From contig CAIFEZ010000001.1 of the NCBI GenBank assembly GCA_903789595.1, positions 113,165-177,164 of the forward strand: a stretch of 64,000 bases of DNA, in the 5' to 3' direction. The notes beneath the pieces are model-generated. The model ran no database searches and was not told where the DNA came from. It worked only from the letters and a program-made list of their open reading frames with translations. Positions 8,820 through 17,267 of the stretch are shown here, one piece after another (the stretch's first letter is position 1; the number at the start of each line of letters is the position of its first letter). A program made the position numbers and the translations under genes. The DNA comes from an uncultured eubacterium 1-6. Lineage in GTDB: Bacteria; Bacillota; Clostridia; Lachnospirales; Lachnospiraceae.

Positions 8820-8893
8820 GGACCTTTAGCTCAGTTGGTTAGAGCAGTCGGCTCATAACCGATCGGTCCCGGGTTCGAGTCCCTGAAGGTCCA
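8820..8893 (+). tRNA. tRNA with CAT anticodon (Met elongator or Ile2)
   Basis: The acceptor stem GGACCTT/AAGGTCC is perfect and the anticodon is CAT. The GGACCTTTAGCTCAG start and CGGCTCATAACCG arm resemble the Bacillus CAT-anticodon tRNA whose C34 is changed to lysidine (tRNA-Ile2), so AUA decoding is possible. It is not the initiator, since C1-A72 and the initiator anticodon stem are absent. CCA is not encoded. Confidence 0.9.
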
Positions 8894-8897
8894 TTTT

Positions 8898-8915
8898 GAA
8901 CACAGTCCTGTGTTC
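8898..8915. other. Palindrome between tRNA genes
   Basis: GAACACAG and CTGTGTTC form a perfect 8-bp stem with a two-base loop, between the CAT-anticodon tRNA and tRNA-Asp. No T run follows, so it may be a processing hairpin rather than a terminator. Confidence 0.4.
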
Positions 8916-8947
8916 ACTGCTTACCTGATTATAAGAAAATAGTTTGT

Positions 8948-9021
8948 GGCCCGGTGGCTCAGCTGGTTAGAGCGCCGCCCTGTCACGGCGGAGGTCGTCG
9001 GTTCGATCCCGATCCGGGTCG
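8948..9021 (+). tRNA. tRNA-Asp (GTC)
   Basis: The acceptor stem is GGCCCGG/CCGGGTC and the anticodon stem CCGCC/GGCGG encloses the GTC anticodon. The discriminator G9021 is an aspartate identity base. CCA is not encoded. Confidence 0.95.
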
Positions 9022-9062
9022 CTTTTTCTGTTCTGTCGAATGACGGATAATTTTATAAGTTT

Positions 9063-9135
9063 GGGATCTTAGCTCAGCTGGGAGAGCATCTGCCTTACAA
9101 GCAGAGGGTCACAGGTTCGAGCCCTGTAGGTCCCA
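9063..9135 (+). tRNA. tRNA-Val (TAC)
   Basis: The acceptor stem GGGATCT pairs with AGGTCCC (one wobble), the anticodon loop CTTACAA gives TAC, and the T arm ACAGG-TTCGAGC-CCTGT is intact. The discriminator is A9135. CCA is not encoded. Confidence 0.95.
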
Positions 9136-9146
9136 TATTCTGATTT

Positions 9147-9176
9147 GCACTGGCTTTGGCCGGTGCTTTTCTTTTT
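9147..9176 (+). terminator. Terminator of the tRNA cluster
   Basis: GCACTGGC (9147-9154) pairs with GCCGGTGC (9159-9166) around a four-base loop and is followed by a T-rich tail to 9176, starting 11 bases after tRNA-Val. Confidence 0.85.
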
Positions 9177-9334
9177 GCTTCGGAACAGCCGGAGAGCTGG
9201 CGCAAAGACCTCTTCTGTCTTGTGCGTGAACGGGTGGAGATGGTATGATAGCGGTATCACATATGACTTTCAGGACATAAGCCGTTTTACGGAATCGCCG
9301 GCAGATTACCGTAATCGGCGCGGGAATCAGAGGC

Positions 9335-10621
9335 ATGAGCGGAAAGAAAGACAGATCGTGGAGAAATGAAAACGGGGCGTCATCCGGCAGAACGGGTTCG
9401 GCGTACGGGTACGGAACCGGCGTTTACAGTGAGCAGAAGGAGCGGGGCCGAAGTACGATGGGCCGGCTCGGCGACCTGGCAGAGAATGTCATCGGCGCGG
9501 AGATCGAGAGGCGGTTCGAATCGCCGGTGCTTGAGGGCGAGCCGGAGACGGATGTCTGGTACCGGATTCCGATTTCCGGGGGAAAGTCCGGAGACGGCTC
9601 CGAGTATCATATCTATATCAAAAAGGGCAGGGTGAGCAGTACGTGTGTCTTTCTGTCCGGAGGCGGCGTCGCGTGGAACGAGTACACGGCGGCGCGTCCA
9701 GTGACGGGCGGCAAGGTGGCGGCGGGGCTGCCGAATTATTACTGGAACAACCTGCGCCCGTTTACGCAGATCATGAACATTAACACGGGAATCACGGAAA
9801 TCGGCAACCAGCACAATCCCTTCAACGACTGGAACTTCATCGTCATCACATACGCGACCGGCGATTTTCACGTCGGGAGAAACGATTTTCATTATACGGC
9901 GGAGGACGGATCGGAGCAGATCCTCTATTTTCACGGATATGAGAATTTTACGAAGGGCATGAAAGCCGGAACGGCATTTTTTCCGTCGCCGGACAAGCTT
10001 CTGATCGCCGGCGACAGCGCGGGGGCTTTTGCGGTTCCCGCCGTGACAACGCCGATCCTTGAGGAATTTTATCCGGAGTGCCCGGATGTGACCGTTTTCT
10101 CCGACAGCGGGCAGCTGAATTACAAAAACTGGAGGCGGACGGCAAAGGAGGTGTGGAAGACGGATCCGGTGTTCTGGGAACCCCTTTCCACCGGCAACAT
10201 CACGGTGGACTGGTACCGGCAATTGTACAAGATCTGGGGCGACCGCATCCGGTATCTGTACGCCGGCTCTCCGAGGGATTATCTGCTCAGCTCCTATCTG
10301 AACGATGTGCTCACTCATCAGTACGGAACCAACGCGGAGGTTCAGGAGGAGTATTTCCGTGAGATGCAGCGGATGATACGCTCCCTCAAGGAGATCACGC
10401 CGAAATTCGGAATGTTTATCTACGGCTTCCGGAATCTGAGATGGTTTCTCGGAGGCACCGTTCACACCACAGTCCGGCACAAGAGATTCTATTTTCTGAC
10501 CAAATCGGGGAAGACGATGGCGAAGTGGCTTGGAGACGCGGTGAATGGCGCGGTCTACGACTGCAATATGGAGCTGATGAGCGGCGAAGACGCGACTGAC
10601 TTCATGCAGGAACAGCCGTGA
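9335..10621 (+). CDS. Pectinacetylesterase-family serine hydrolase
   Basis: A 428-residue protein of the pectinacetylesterase/Notum alpha-beta hydrolase family, which removes acyl groups from polysaccharides or related esters. The oxyanion segment VFLSGGGVAWNEY lies near residue 105, the nucleophile motif LLIAGDSAGAFAVPA near 223, and a candidate catalytic His in GGTVHTT near 371. No signal peptide is visible, so the protein may act in the cytoplasm. The first 40 residues are low-complexity, and ATG 9458 with AAGGAG farther upstream is an alternative start (387 residues). Its stop codon begins a 68-bp tandem repeat. Confidence 0.75.
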   Translation: MSGKKDRSWRNENGASSGRTGSAYGYGTGVYSEQKERGRSTMGRLGDLAENVIGAEIERRFESPVLEGEPETDVWYRIPISGGKSGDGSEYHIYIKKGRVSSTCVFLSGGGVAWNEYTAARPVTGGKVAAGLPNYYWNNLRPFTQIMNINTGITEIGNQHNPFNDWNFIVITYATGDFHVGRNDFHYTAEDGSEQILYFHGYENFTKGMKAGTAFFPSPDKLLIAGDSAGAFAVPAVTTPILEEFYPECPDVTVFSDSGQLNYKNWRRTAKEVWKTDPVFWEPLSTGNITVDWYRQLYKIWGDRIRYLYAGSPRDYLLSSYLNDVLTHQYGTNAEVQEEYFREMQRMIRSLKEITPKFGMFIYGFRNLRWFLGGTVHTTVRHKRFYFLTKSGKTMAKWLGDAVNGAVYDCNMELMSGEDATDFMQEQP

Positions 10622-10780
10622 CAGATTCTGAACAGGAAGGACCTGCAGCAGAAAATAATGACACAGCAGGCAGCACCGGAGAGATTTGACAGATTCTGAA
10701 CAGAAAATACCTGCAGCAGAACATTATGACACAGCATGCAGTGCCGGAGAAATGTGACAGATTTCAAACAGGAAGGACTT
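10620..10780 (+). repeat. 68-bp tandem repeat, 2.4 copies
   Basis: Units at 10620-10687 and 10688-10755 share GACAGATTCTGAACAG, CCTGCAGCAGAA, ATGACACAGCA and GCCGGAGA; a partial third unit runs 10756-10780. The first unit starts inside the stop codon of the upstream gene. The third supplies the AGGAAGG ribosome site of the next gene, so the ribosome-site region was duplicated with it. Confidence 0.85.
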
Positions 10781-10783
10781 ACA

Positions 10784-12070
10784 ATGGCAGACATGATTCA
10801 GAAATTCGGGAATCTCGTGGACGCGCAAATTCCCGATCACCCGAACGCGGCAAGGAGACTGCTCCTTGCCGCTTACTATGCGAAAAGAGTGCAGCTGCAG
10901 AGATTTCCGCCGAAGGACCTCAGTCCGGCGAGAAACGACATGGCGGTTACGTCCATGAATGCGGTGATTCATCCTCTGGCGCATCCGGAAAAAACGGGGC
11001 TGGTCAGTATTTTTACGCCCTGTGAGCTCCTTCAGACCTATGGGATCTATCCGATGGTTGCGGAGGCAATGTCCTGCTATATCACAGGTGCGGACGCGGA
11101 ACGGGGCTTCATCGACTATGCCGTCGAGGAGGGAATTCCGGAGACGTTCTGCTCCTATCACAAGGCGCTGCTAGGCGGTATTCTGTCAGAGGTGATCCGG
11201 AAACCGCGGTTTGTGGTGAATACCTCGCTTGCCTGCGATGCCAACAATCTGACCTTCCGCACGGCCGCGGAGCATTACGGCGTGCCGCATTTCTATATCG
11301 ATGTGCCGTATGACTGTTCGGAGGAGGCTGTCCGGTATACGGCGGACCAGCTGCGTGAATTCGCAAAATTCCTCGAGGAGGATCAGAAGAAGCCGCTCGA
11401 TCTGGACGAGCTGAAAAGGAGAGTCGCAGCGGGCGGCAGAACGATGAAAAAGCTTGCCGCCTGTCAGACGTTGAAGCGGGACCGCTATCTGTCGAATGAC
11501 ATCACAGACGAGCTGTATGAGGTTTTTGCCAACCATGTGCTGCTCGGCACACCGGAGGTAGAGCGCTTTGCCGGCACCCTGCTGCGGGACCTGAAGAAGG
11601 CGGAGCCGACCCGCGGAATCCGGCTTCTGTGGATGCACACGATACCCTTCTATCAGAAGCCGCTCCGAGAGACGCTGAACTTCAGCAGCCGCTGTCAGGT
11701 CGTGGCATGTGATATGAATTATGACGCGTACTGTGAGGCGGATCCGGACAAGCCGTTTGAAAGTATGGCACGGCGGCTGGTTTACGATTCGTTTAACGGG
11801 CCGTCGGACCGCCGGATTCGGAGGAGCCTTGGCATGTGCCGGAAGCTGGACGTGGATGGCGTCGTGTATTTCTGCCACTGGGGCTGCAAGCAGACGCAGG
11901 CTGCTGCGCAGAACGCCAGGGCGATTCTGGAGGAAAACGGGTATCCGACGCTGATTCTGGACGGCGACGGCTGCGATTCCGGGAATGCCAGCAACGGACA
12001 GACCGCGACACGGATGCAGGCATTCATAGAGATGCTGGAGGAGAGAAAGGCCAACAGGACAGTCAGATGA
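10784..12070 (+). CDS. 2-hydroxyacyl-CoA dehydratase-family subunit (HgdB/YjiM-like)
   Basis: A 428-residue protein of the 2-hydroxyglutaryl-CoA dehydratase D-component family. Such proteins bind an iron-sulfur cluster and dehydrate acyl-CoA after one-electron reduction by an activase. Supporting features are SIFTPCELLQTYGIYP near residue 73 (cluster Cys at the family position), NTSLACDANN near 148, and CHWGCKQTQ near 363. ATG 10784 follows AGGAAGG. The stop overlaps the next gene's start as ATGA, implying coupled translation with the activase fusion. The substrate is unknown; no CoA-transferase gene lies nearby. Confidence 0.78.
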   Translation: MADMIQKFGNLVDAQIPDHPNAARRLLLAAYYAKRVQLQRFPPKDLSPARNDMAVTSMNAVIHPLAHPEKTGLVSIFTPCELLQTYGIYPMVAEAMSCYITGADAERGFIDYAVEEGIPETFCSYHKALLGGILSEVIRKPRFVVNTSLACDANNLTFRTAAEHYGVPHFYIDVPYDCSEEAVRYTADQLREFAKFLEEDQKKPLDLDELKRRVAAGGRTMKKLAACQTLKRDRYLSNDITDELYEVFANHVLLGTPEVERFAGTLLRDLKKAEPTRGIRLLWMHTIPFYQKPLRETLNFSSRCQVVACDMNYDAYCEADPDKPFESMARRLVYDSFNGPSDRRIRRSLGMCRKLDVDGVVYFCHWGCKQTQAAAQNARAILEENGYPTLILDGDGCDSGNASNGQTATRMQAFIEMLEERKANRTVR

Positions 12071-13920
12071 TTTATTACATGTGTAAATATACGCCGCTGG
12101 AGATTTTTGCGGGATTTGGCGAGGAGACGGAGCGGCTCGCCCCGAATACGGATTCCTTTGATACCGCCGAGAGTCTGGGACATCCGAATATGTGCGGATA
12201 CGGAAAGGGTATCCTGGAAGCCGCGCAGAATCCGGATGTTCAGGAGCTGGTGCTTGTCAGCTGCTGCGATGTGGTGAAGAGGATCTATGATATTCTGAAG
12301 CGGCAGGGAAAACAGAAGTTTTTATATCTTGTCGATCTTCCGCACAAGACCTCGGCGGCGGAAGAAAGGTATATGGAGGGACAGATCCGCGGCCTGATTT
12401 CTGCCTATGCAGCGTACAGCGGAAAGAAATTTGATGTGAAGGCGGCGCTTTCGCAGTGGTCCGCTTCCGCCGTGTGCGGCGCGTGCGGGTCTGCGGTGAC
12501 AGCGTCTCAGAGCATCAACTCCCCGGAGCATGTCGAGTCCGAGCAGTCGTACATCAGCCTTCAGGGTGCGCACAGCCGGGAGGAACTGCCGGAGATGATC
12601 CGAAGGATAACGGGGATTTCCGTGCGGGACGACACCTGTACCGGGAACCGGAACGTCGAAGCACCGGAGAATATCTTCGCGGCGTATCGCAGAGAAAACC
12701 GGACAGGGTCGGAGCGGATAAACCGCGGAGCAGAGCAGGCACGGGAAGCGGGGCAGAGTGAAGGAGAACCGGTTCCGGAGCGGAAGCAGGACTTCTCGTT
12801 CTCAGCAGAGCAGGCACCGGAGAATCTGGTGATTCACGCGTACGCACATGCGCTTCTTCATCAGATGCCCTGCATGAGGATGGCGGATGTAAAGGCGCGC
12901 GATTCGCTCGGCCGGAACGCACTCGGTGTCGTGTATCACACGATGAAGTTTTGCGACTATTACGGATTTGAGTATGCGGAGCGGAAGAAGGATCCGGAGA
13001 AGCCGGTTCTGAAAATCGAGACGGACGGAACCGGACAGAACAGCGGGCAGATTTCCACCAGGCTGGAAGCATTTGCGGAGAGCCTGCACCTGAAGACGGA
13101 GAGGGAGCATATGGGCGGAACAGGAAAATACACGGCGGGAGTGGACAGCGGCTCATCGAGCACGGATGCGGTTATTCTGGACAACGCGGGGAAGATGGTC
13201 GGCTGGTCGATTGTGAGTACCGGAGCAGGTGCTTCGACCGGGGCAGAGAAGGCTTTAAACGAGGCGCTTCGCATGGCGCATCTGAAGCGGGAAGACCTTC
13301 GCGAAATCGTATCGACCGGATACGGGCGGGAGACCATCGGACTCGGCGATGATTCTGTCACGGAGATAACGTGCCATGCCCTGGGCGCGCATTATCTGGA
13401 TCCGGAGATCCGGACGGTTATCGATATCGGCGGGCAGGATTCCAAGGTCATCCGGATCGATGAAAATGGAACTGTTCTGAGCTTTGTCATGAACGACAAG
13501 TGCGCGGCGGGAACCGGGCGTTTTCTCGAGATGATGGCCAGGACCATGGAGCTTTCCATGGAGGACATGAGCCGGATCGGGCTGAAATGGAAGAACAATG
13601 TGCAGATTTCCAGCATGTGCACGGTGTTCGCCGAGTCTGAGGTGGTATCGCTGATTGCCCGCAACACGCCGACAGAGGACATCATTCACGGTCTGAATCT
13701 CTCGGTGGCCGGCCGGACAGCTGCGCTCGTGAAGCGTGTGCACGGGGAAGGCCCGTATATGATGACGGGAGGCGTCGCGCGCAACCGGGGGATTGTGGAG
13801 GCTCTTTCCGGAAAGATCGGAGAGAAAATCCGTGTATCGGAATATGCACAGCTTTGCGGCGCCATCGGCGCGGCGCTGATCTGCGCGGACAGCGGCGGAT
13901 CCACGCGAAGAAACTTTTAG
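12067..13920 (+). CDS. Dehydratase-like domain fused to acyl-CoA dehydratase activase
   Basis: A 617-residue fusion. Residues 1 to about 350 resemble a second 2-hydroxyacyl-CoA dehydratase-family subunit (YTPLEIFAGFG, SCCDVVKRIYDIL, HQMPCMRM). Residues about 355-617 are a complete BadF/HgdC-type activase: VDSGSSSTDAVIL phosphate loop, STGYGR, IDIGGQDSKVI, and both cluster cysteines in NDKCAAGTGRF and SSMCTVFAESEV. Activases hydrolyse ATP to inject one electron into the dehydratase. A Ser/Glu/Arg-rich stretch (about residues 215-255) interrupts the first domain. The start at ATG 12067 overlaps the upstream stop; the longer open frame to 11836 lies inside the upstream gene. Confidence 0.78.
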   Translation: MIYYMCKYTPLEIFAGFGEETERLAPNTDSFDTAESLGHPNMCGYGKGILEAAQNPDVQELVLVSCCDVVKRIYDILKRQGKQKFLYLVDLPHKTSAAEERYMEGQIRGLISAYAAYSGKKFDVKAALSQWSASAVCGACGSAVTASQSINSPEHVESEQSYISLQGAHSREELPEMIRRITGISVRDDTCTGNRNVEAPENIFAAYRRENRTGSERINRGAEQAREAGQSEGEPVPERKQDFSFSAEQAPENLVIHAYAHALLHQMPCMRMADVKARDSLGRNALGVVYHTMKFCDYYGFEYAERKKDPEKPVLKIETDGTGQNSGQISTRLEAFAESLHLKTEREHMGGTGKYTAGVDSGSSSTDAVILDNAGKMVGWSIVSTGAGASTGAEKALNEALRMAHLKREDLREIVSTGYGRETIGLGDDSVTEITCHALGAHYLDPEIRTVIDIGGQDSKVIRIDENGTVLSFVMNDKCAAGTGRFLEMMARTMELSMEDMSRIGLKWKNNVQISSMCTVFAESEVVSLIARNTPTEDIIHGLNLSVAGRTAALVKRVHGEGPYMMTGGVARNRGIVEALSGKIGEKIRVSEYAQLCGAIGAALICADSGGSTRRNF

Positions 13921-13980
13921 TGGCGGTGCGGAGCAAAACGTTTTACAATGGGATTATTACGATATCGGAGGTGATTTCCA

Positions 13981-14451
13981 ATGGATATGAGCAGAGGCTC
14001 GAAATTCAAGGACGGGATACGGATCGCGGCTGCTGCGTACCTGATCTATCTCGGTGTGAAAATAATCAGCGATGTGTGGAAGGGGACGAATGAAGAACAT
14101 CAGATCCTGTTTGTGATCTTCGGCATAGTTTTCATCGCTGTCGGAGCCTGGATCGGGCTCTGGTCGGTGAAAAGTCTCATGAAGGAGTCGGGAGAATCCG
14201 AGGGCGTTTCAGAAAACGGGTCAGAAAAGGAGGAGAGAGGCCGGAGCGGTGCAGAGACAGATACTGTGACCGCGAAGGCGGATCCGGCGCAGCTGGAATC
14301 GAAGGCATCGGATATGAAGGAGATGGATACGGAGAAGACTGCTTCAGAGCGGAATTCGGCAGAGCAGACAGGTCCGGAGAAGACCGGATCGGAGATGTCT
14401 GCGAAGCAGGAGAGCGGATCCGGACAGACGGATTTGAAGCAGGGCGAATAA
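13981..14451 (+). CDS. Small two-helix membrane protein with charged tail
   Basis: A 156-residue protein of unknown function. Two membrane segments (about residues 14-28 and 42-63) are followed by roughly 90 hydrophilic residues rich in Glu, Ser, Lys and Thr with imperfect SEK/GPEKTGSE-type repeats. The start is well supported by GGAGGTGA 6 bases before the ATG. It lies downstream of the dehydratase pair but after a 60-base gap, so operon membership is uncertain. No catalytic motif is visible. Confidence 0.65.
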   Translation: MDMSRGSKFKDGIRIAAAAYLIYLGVKIISDVWKGTNEEHQILFVIFGIVFIAVGAWIGLWSVKSLMKESGESEGVSENGSEKEERGRSGAETDTVTAKADPAQLESKASDMKEMDTEKTASERNSAEQTGPEKTGSEMSAKQESGSGQTDLKQGE

Positions 14452-14622
14452 AGGCGGGCAAAGATCGTCTGCCATGGCGTTTTCTCACAAGAAAACAGTG
14501 GAAATTTTGTGAAAAAATTAAATGGCACAAGATATGGTAGACATAACAAAACGGTGTGCGCACATCTGGTGCAAGACTGCGAAAGAAGCGGCGGAGATGC
14601 CTTTTTCCGCGGTTTTCCGGAT

Positions 14623-14651
14623 TTGCATTTCAAAAATTTTTTGCGTATAAT
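14623..14651 (+). promoter_or_regulatory. Promoter of xerD
   Basis: TTGCAT at 14623-14628 and a consensus TATAAT at 14646-14651 are 17 bases apart, 60 bases before the xerD start. Confidence 0.75.
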
Positions 14652-14711
14652 TATTTTATTTTGAAGGGTGAATTGCTTTTATAATATTTTAAAACAGAAG
14701 GTTGAAGTATT

Positions 14712-15569
14712 ATGATAAACGCAATTCAGGAAAGTGTGATAGAGGAATATATCTCCTATCTGCACAATGAGAGAGAGACCTCGTACAACACGGAGATCTC
14801 TTACGAGAGAGACTTGAAGAAGGCTGCGGATTTTTTTTCGGAGAATGAGGTCGGCGACTTCTGCCAGGTGACAGAGACGAACCTGCATTCGTATCTGATT
14901 TATCTGGAGGAAAATCACAAATCCGCCGCCACGGTATCGCGGAGCATCGCATCGCTTCGCTCTTTTTTTCAGTACCTGCTTCGGAGCCGGAAGATACAGA
15001 GCGATCCGTCGGAGAATCTGAAACCGCCGAAGGTGGAGAAGAAGGCGCCGGAGATCCTTACCGTCGACGAGGTCGACCGGCTCCTTGCGCTCCCGGACCG
15101 GAGAACGGCGAAGGGTGTGCGCGACCGGGCGATGCTTCAGCTTCTCTACACGACCGGGATGCGCGTGAGCGAGCTGGTTCACCTGAAAATGGGGGATGTG
15201 AACCTGGAATCCGGTTATCTTACATGCAGCGAGCATGAAAGAGAGAGAAGAATACCGCTGGAGCAGGGAACAAGGATTATCGTAGAGGAGTATCTGGACT
15301 CTGCCCGCACCCAGCTTCTGAAAGGAAAGGAAAGCCCGTATCTGTTCTGCAACTGTTCGGGTACGCAGATGAGCCGCCAGGGATTCTGGAAGGTGCTGAA
15401 GAGCTATGCGGCCGAGGCAGGAATCGAGAAGGACATCACACCGCATACGATGCGTCATTCCTTTGCGGCGCATCAGCTGCAGAAGGGCACGGATCTGAAA
15501 AGTGTCCAGCAGATGCTCGGACACGCCGACATTTCGACGACCCAGATCTATTCGAGGATCATCGGCTGA
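14712..15569 (+). CDS. xerD: Tyrosine recombinase XerD-like
   Basis: A 285-residue tyrosine recombinase with an N-terminal SAM-like domain (residues 1-90) and a C-terminal catalytic domain. Catalytic-site segments are TGMRVSELVHL (first Arg), TPHTMRHSFAAH (His-x-x-Arg), LGHADISTTQIYS (His and the nucleophile Tyr). Length and the closing segment match XerC/XerD, which resolve chromosome dimers at dif. It has its own promoter and stands alone rather than beside mobile DNA, favouring the housekeeping role. XerC and XerD cannot be separated with certainty by eye. Confidence 0.82.
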   Translation: MINAIQESVIEEYISYLHNERETSYNTEISYERDLKKAADFFSENEVGDFCQVTETNLHSYLIYLEENHKSAATVSRSIASLRSFFQYLLRSRKIQSDPSENLKPPKVEKKAPEILTVDEVDRLLALPDRRTAKGVRDRAMLQLLYTTGMRVSELVHLKMGDVNLESGYLTCSEHERERRIPLEQGTRIIVEEYLDSARTQLLKGKESPYLFCNCSGTQMSRQGFWKVLKSYAAEAGIEKDITPHTMRHSFAAHQLQKGTDLKSVQQMLGHADISTTQIYSRIIG

Positions 15570-15579
15570 GAGAACGCGG

Positions 15580-15780
15580 CCGGGGACGGGTAAATTTCAA
15601 AATTTCTGTTCGGAGGAAGCGGTCAGGGACAGAACAACTTCGGTTCGGAGAAAACGGTCAGATACGGGAAAACTACGAGTCGGAGGAAGCGATTGGGGCG
15701 GAAAACTTCGTTTCGGGGAAACGGAAAAGAGCCGGAAACGGAGAAGCTTCGATTCGAAGAAAACGGTCAGAATCGGTGAA
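15580..15780. repeat. Degenerate ~35-bp tandem array downstream of xerD
   Basis: About five imperfect units of 32-41 bp share AACTTCGGTTCGGAGAAAAC and GGTCAG motifs. They run from just after the xerD stop to a hairpin at 15797-15843 (GAAACAGGGAGAGAG with CTTTCTCCCTGTTTC) at the 3' side of aroF. The hairpin may terminate aroF but lacks a clean T run. No gene is evident in 15570-15905. Confidence 0.6.
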
Positions 15781-15905
15781 ATTGGGATTACAGAAGAAAC
15801 AGGGAGAGAGGACCTGCAGGTGCGGGTTCTTTCTCCCTGTTTCGGATTAAAATCTATGTGTGATATCGAACACACGGGTACCCCTGCTCCCTGCGGAGGG
15901 GAGGC

Positions 15906-16940
15906 TCAGCATAACGCGGCAACTTCGTAGATCAGCCGCTCGGTCTCGTCCCAGCCGAGGCACGGATCGGTAATGGATTTCCCGTAGACATGGTTTTCGG
16001 TGCCGATCGGCTGACAGCCGGGTTCCAGATAGCTCTCGATCATCAGACCCTTTACCAGCTCTCGTACACGCGGGTCGTACTTTCTGCTGTTCAGAACCTC
16101 CCTTGTGATCCTGGGCTGCTGGTCGTATTTTTTTCCGGAATTGGAGTGGTTGGTATCCACGATCACTGCCGGATTCGCCAGGGTTGTCTCGTGATAGAGC
16201 TTGAAAAGAAGCTCGAGATCTTCGAAGTGATAATTCGGAACGGACTCTCCGTGCTTGTTTGTCGCGCCGCGGAGAACGCAGTGCGCCAGAGGATTGCCGT
16301 CGGTCTTGTATTCGGAGCTTCTGTAGATGAAGGTATGTCCGTGCTGCGCGGCAATGCAGGAATTGATCATGACGGACATGTCGCCGCTGGTCGGATTCTT
16401 CATCCCGACCGGAATCTCGATGCCGGAGGCCGTCAGGCGGTGCTGCTGGTTCTCTACGGATCTTGCGCCGATCGCAACATAGGACAGAACGTCATCCACA
16501 TAGGACCAGTTTGCGGGATAGAGCATCTCATCGGCAGCGGTAAGGCCCGTCTGTTCCATGGAATGGATATGAATATTGCGGACGGCGATCAGTCCGGCTT
16601 CGAGATCCGGTTTGCCCTCCGGATTCGGCTGATGCATGATTCCCTTGTAGCCCATTCCGGTAGTTCTGGGCTTGTTGGTGTAGATCCTGGGGATCAGGAG
16701 CAGACGGTCCGCGACCTTGTCCTGTACCTTTGCCAGACGCTCAATGTATTCCAGGACGGAATCCTCGCTGTCTGCGGAGCAGGGGCCGATGATCAGCAGA
16801 AATCTGTCGGACTCACCGGTAAAAATCCTGCGGATTTCCTCGTCCCGTTCAGCCTTGATTTTCTTCAGATTCGCAGATACCGGAACCCGTTCTTTCAGCT
16901 CCTCTGGAGTGGGAAGGGTTTCCATAAATGTAAAGCTCAT
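15906..16940 (-). CDS. aroF: 3-deoxy-7-phosphoheptulonate synthase (DAHP synthase, type I)
   Basis: Condenses phosphoenolpyruvate and erythrose 4-phosphate in the first step of aromatic amino acid synthesis. The 344-residue length fits the AroFGH-type enzyme. Visible segments are LLIIGPCSADS, PRTTGMGYKG, MLYPANWSYVDD (differs from some paralogues), GMKNPTSGD, LRGATNKHGESVPNYH, and VDTNHSNSGKKYDQQP with metal ligands. ATG 16940 follows AGGAAG; a 30-residue upstream extension has no ribosome site. No T-box or Phe/Tyr-rich leader peptide is seen in the leader. Which aromatic amino acid inhibits it cannot be told. Confidence 0.9.
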   Translation of the reverse strand: MSFTFMETLPTPEELKERVPVSANLKKIKAERDEEIRRIFTGESDRFLLIIGPCSADSEDSVLEYIERLAKVQDKVADRLLLIPRIYTNKPRTTGMGYKGIMHQPNPEGKPDLEAGLIAVRNIHIHSMEQTGLTAADEMLYPANWSYVDDVLSYVAIGARSVENQQHRLTASGIEIPVGMKNPTSGDMSVMINSCIAAQHGHTFIYRSSEYKTDGNPLAHCVLRGATNKHGESVPNYHFEDLELLFKLYHETTLANPAVIVDTNHSNSGKKYDQQPRITREVLNSRKYDPRVRELVKGLMIESYLEPGCQPIGTENHVYGKSITDPCLGWDETERLIYEVAALC

Positions 16941-17231
16941 AGTGTCTTCCTTTCGCCGGCTGGGATCGCCGTGACAATGAATGCATGCGTGAAGAACGCG
17001 CAGTCGCAAATTACCCTTGAAATATGGCATAAAGCATACTCATGATACACCAAGTCGCGTTTCCTGTCGAATAATTCGTTGCTTATGCGCCACAAAAACG
17101 GCAGAGGTGCTGTGAAAGGATAATAATTCCATATGCTTGACGCGCGCCACAGGCAATGCTATTCTTAGGACGAAAAACCGTAGTAATTTAGTAGACTTTT
17201 TTGCATCAGAAATGGAAATCAGGATTCATCA

Positions 17232-17267
17232 GGGTTTGATGATATTAAAGGGTTTGGTGATATCTAT
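17232..17267 (+). promoter_or_regulatory. Direct 18-bp repeat abutting the Rrf2-family start codon
   Basis: GGGTTTGATGATATTAAA is followed immediately by GGGTTTGGTGATATCTAT, ending at the ATG. The position suits an operator or an autoregulatory element. The rest of the gap 16941-17231 is AT-rich divergent promoter sequence without a recognisable riboswitch. Confidence 0.45.

Noticed and set aside
16941-17031. A leader peptide controlling aroF
   Set aside because: The in-frame upstream region has only one Phe and no Tyr or Trp cluster beyond chance, and no T-box core or attenuator pair was seen.
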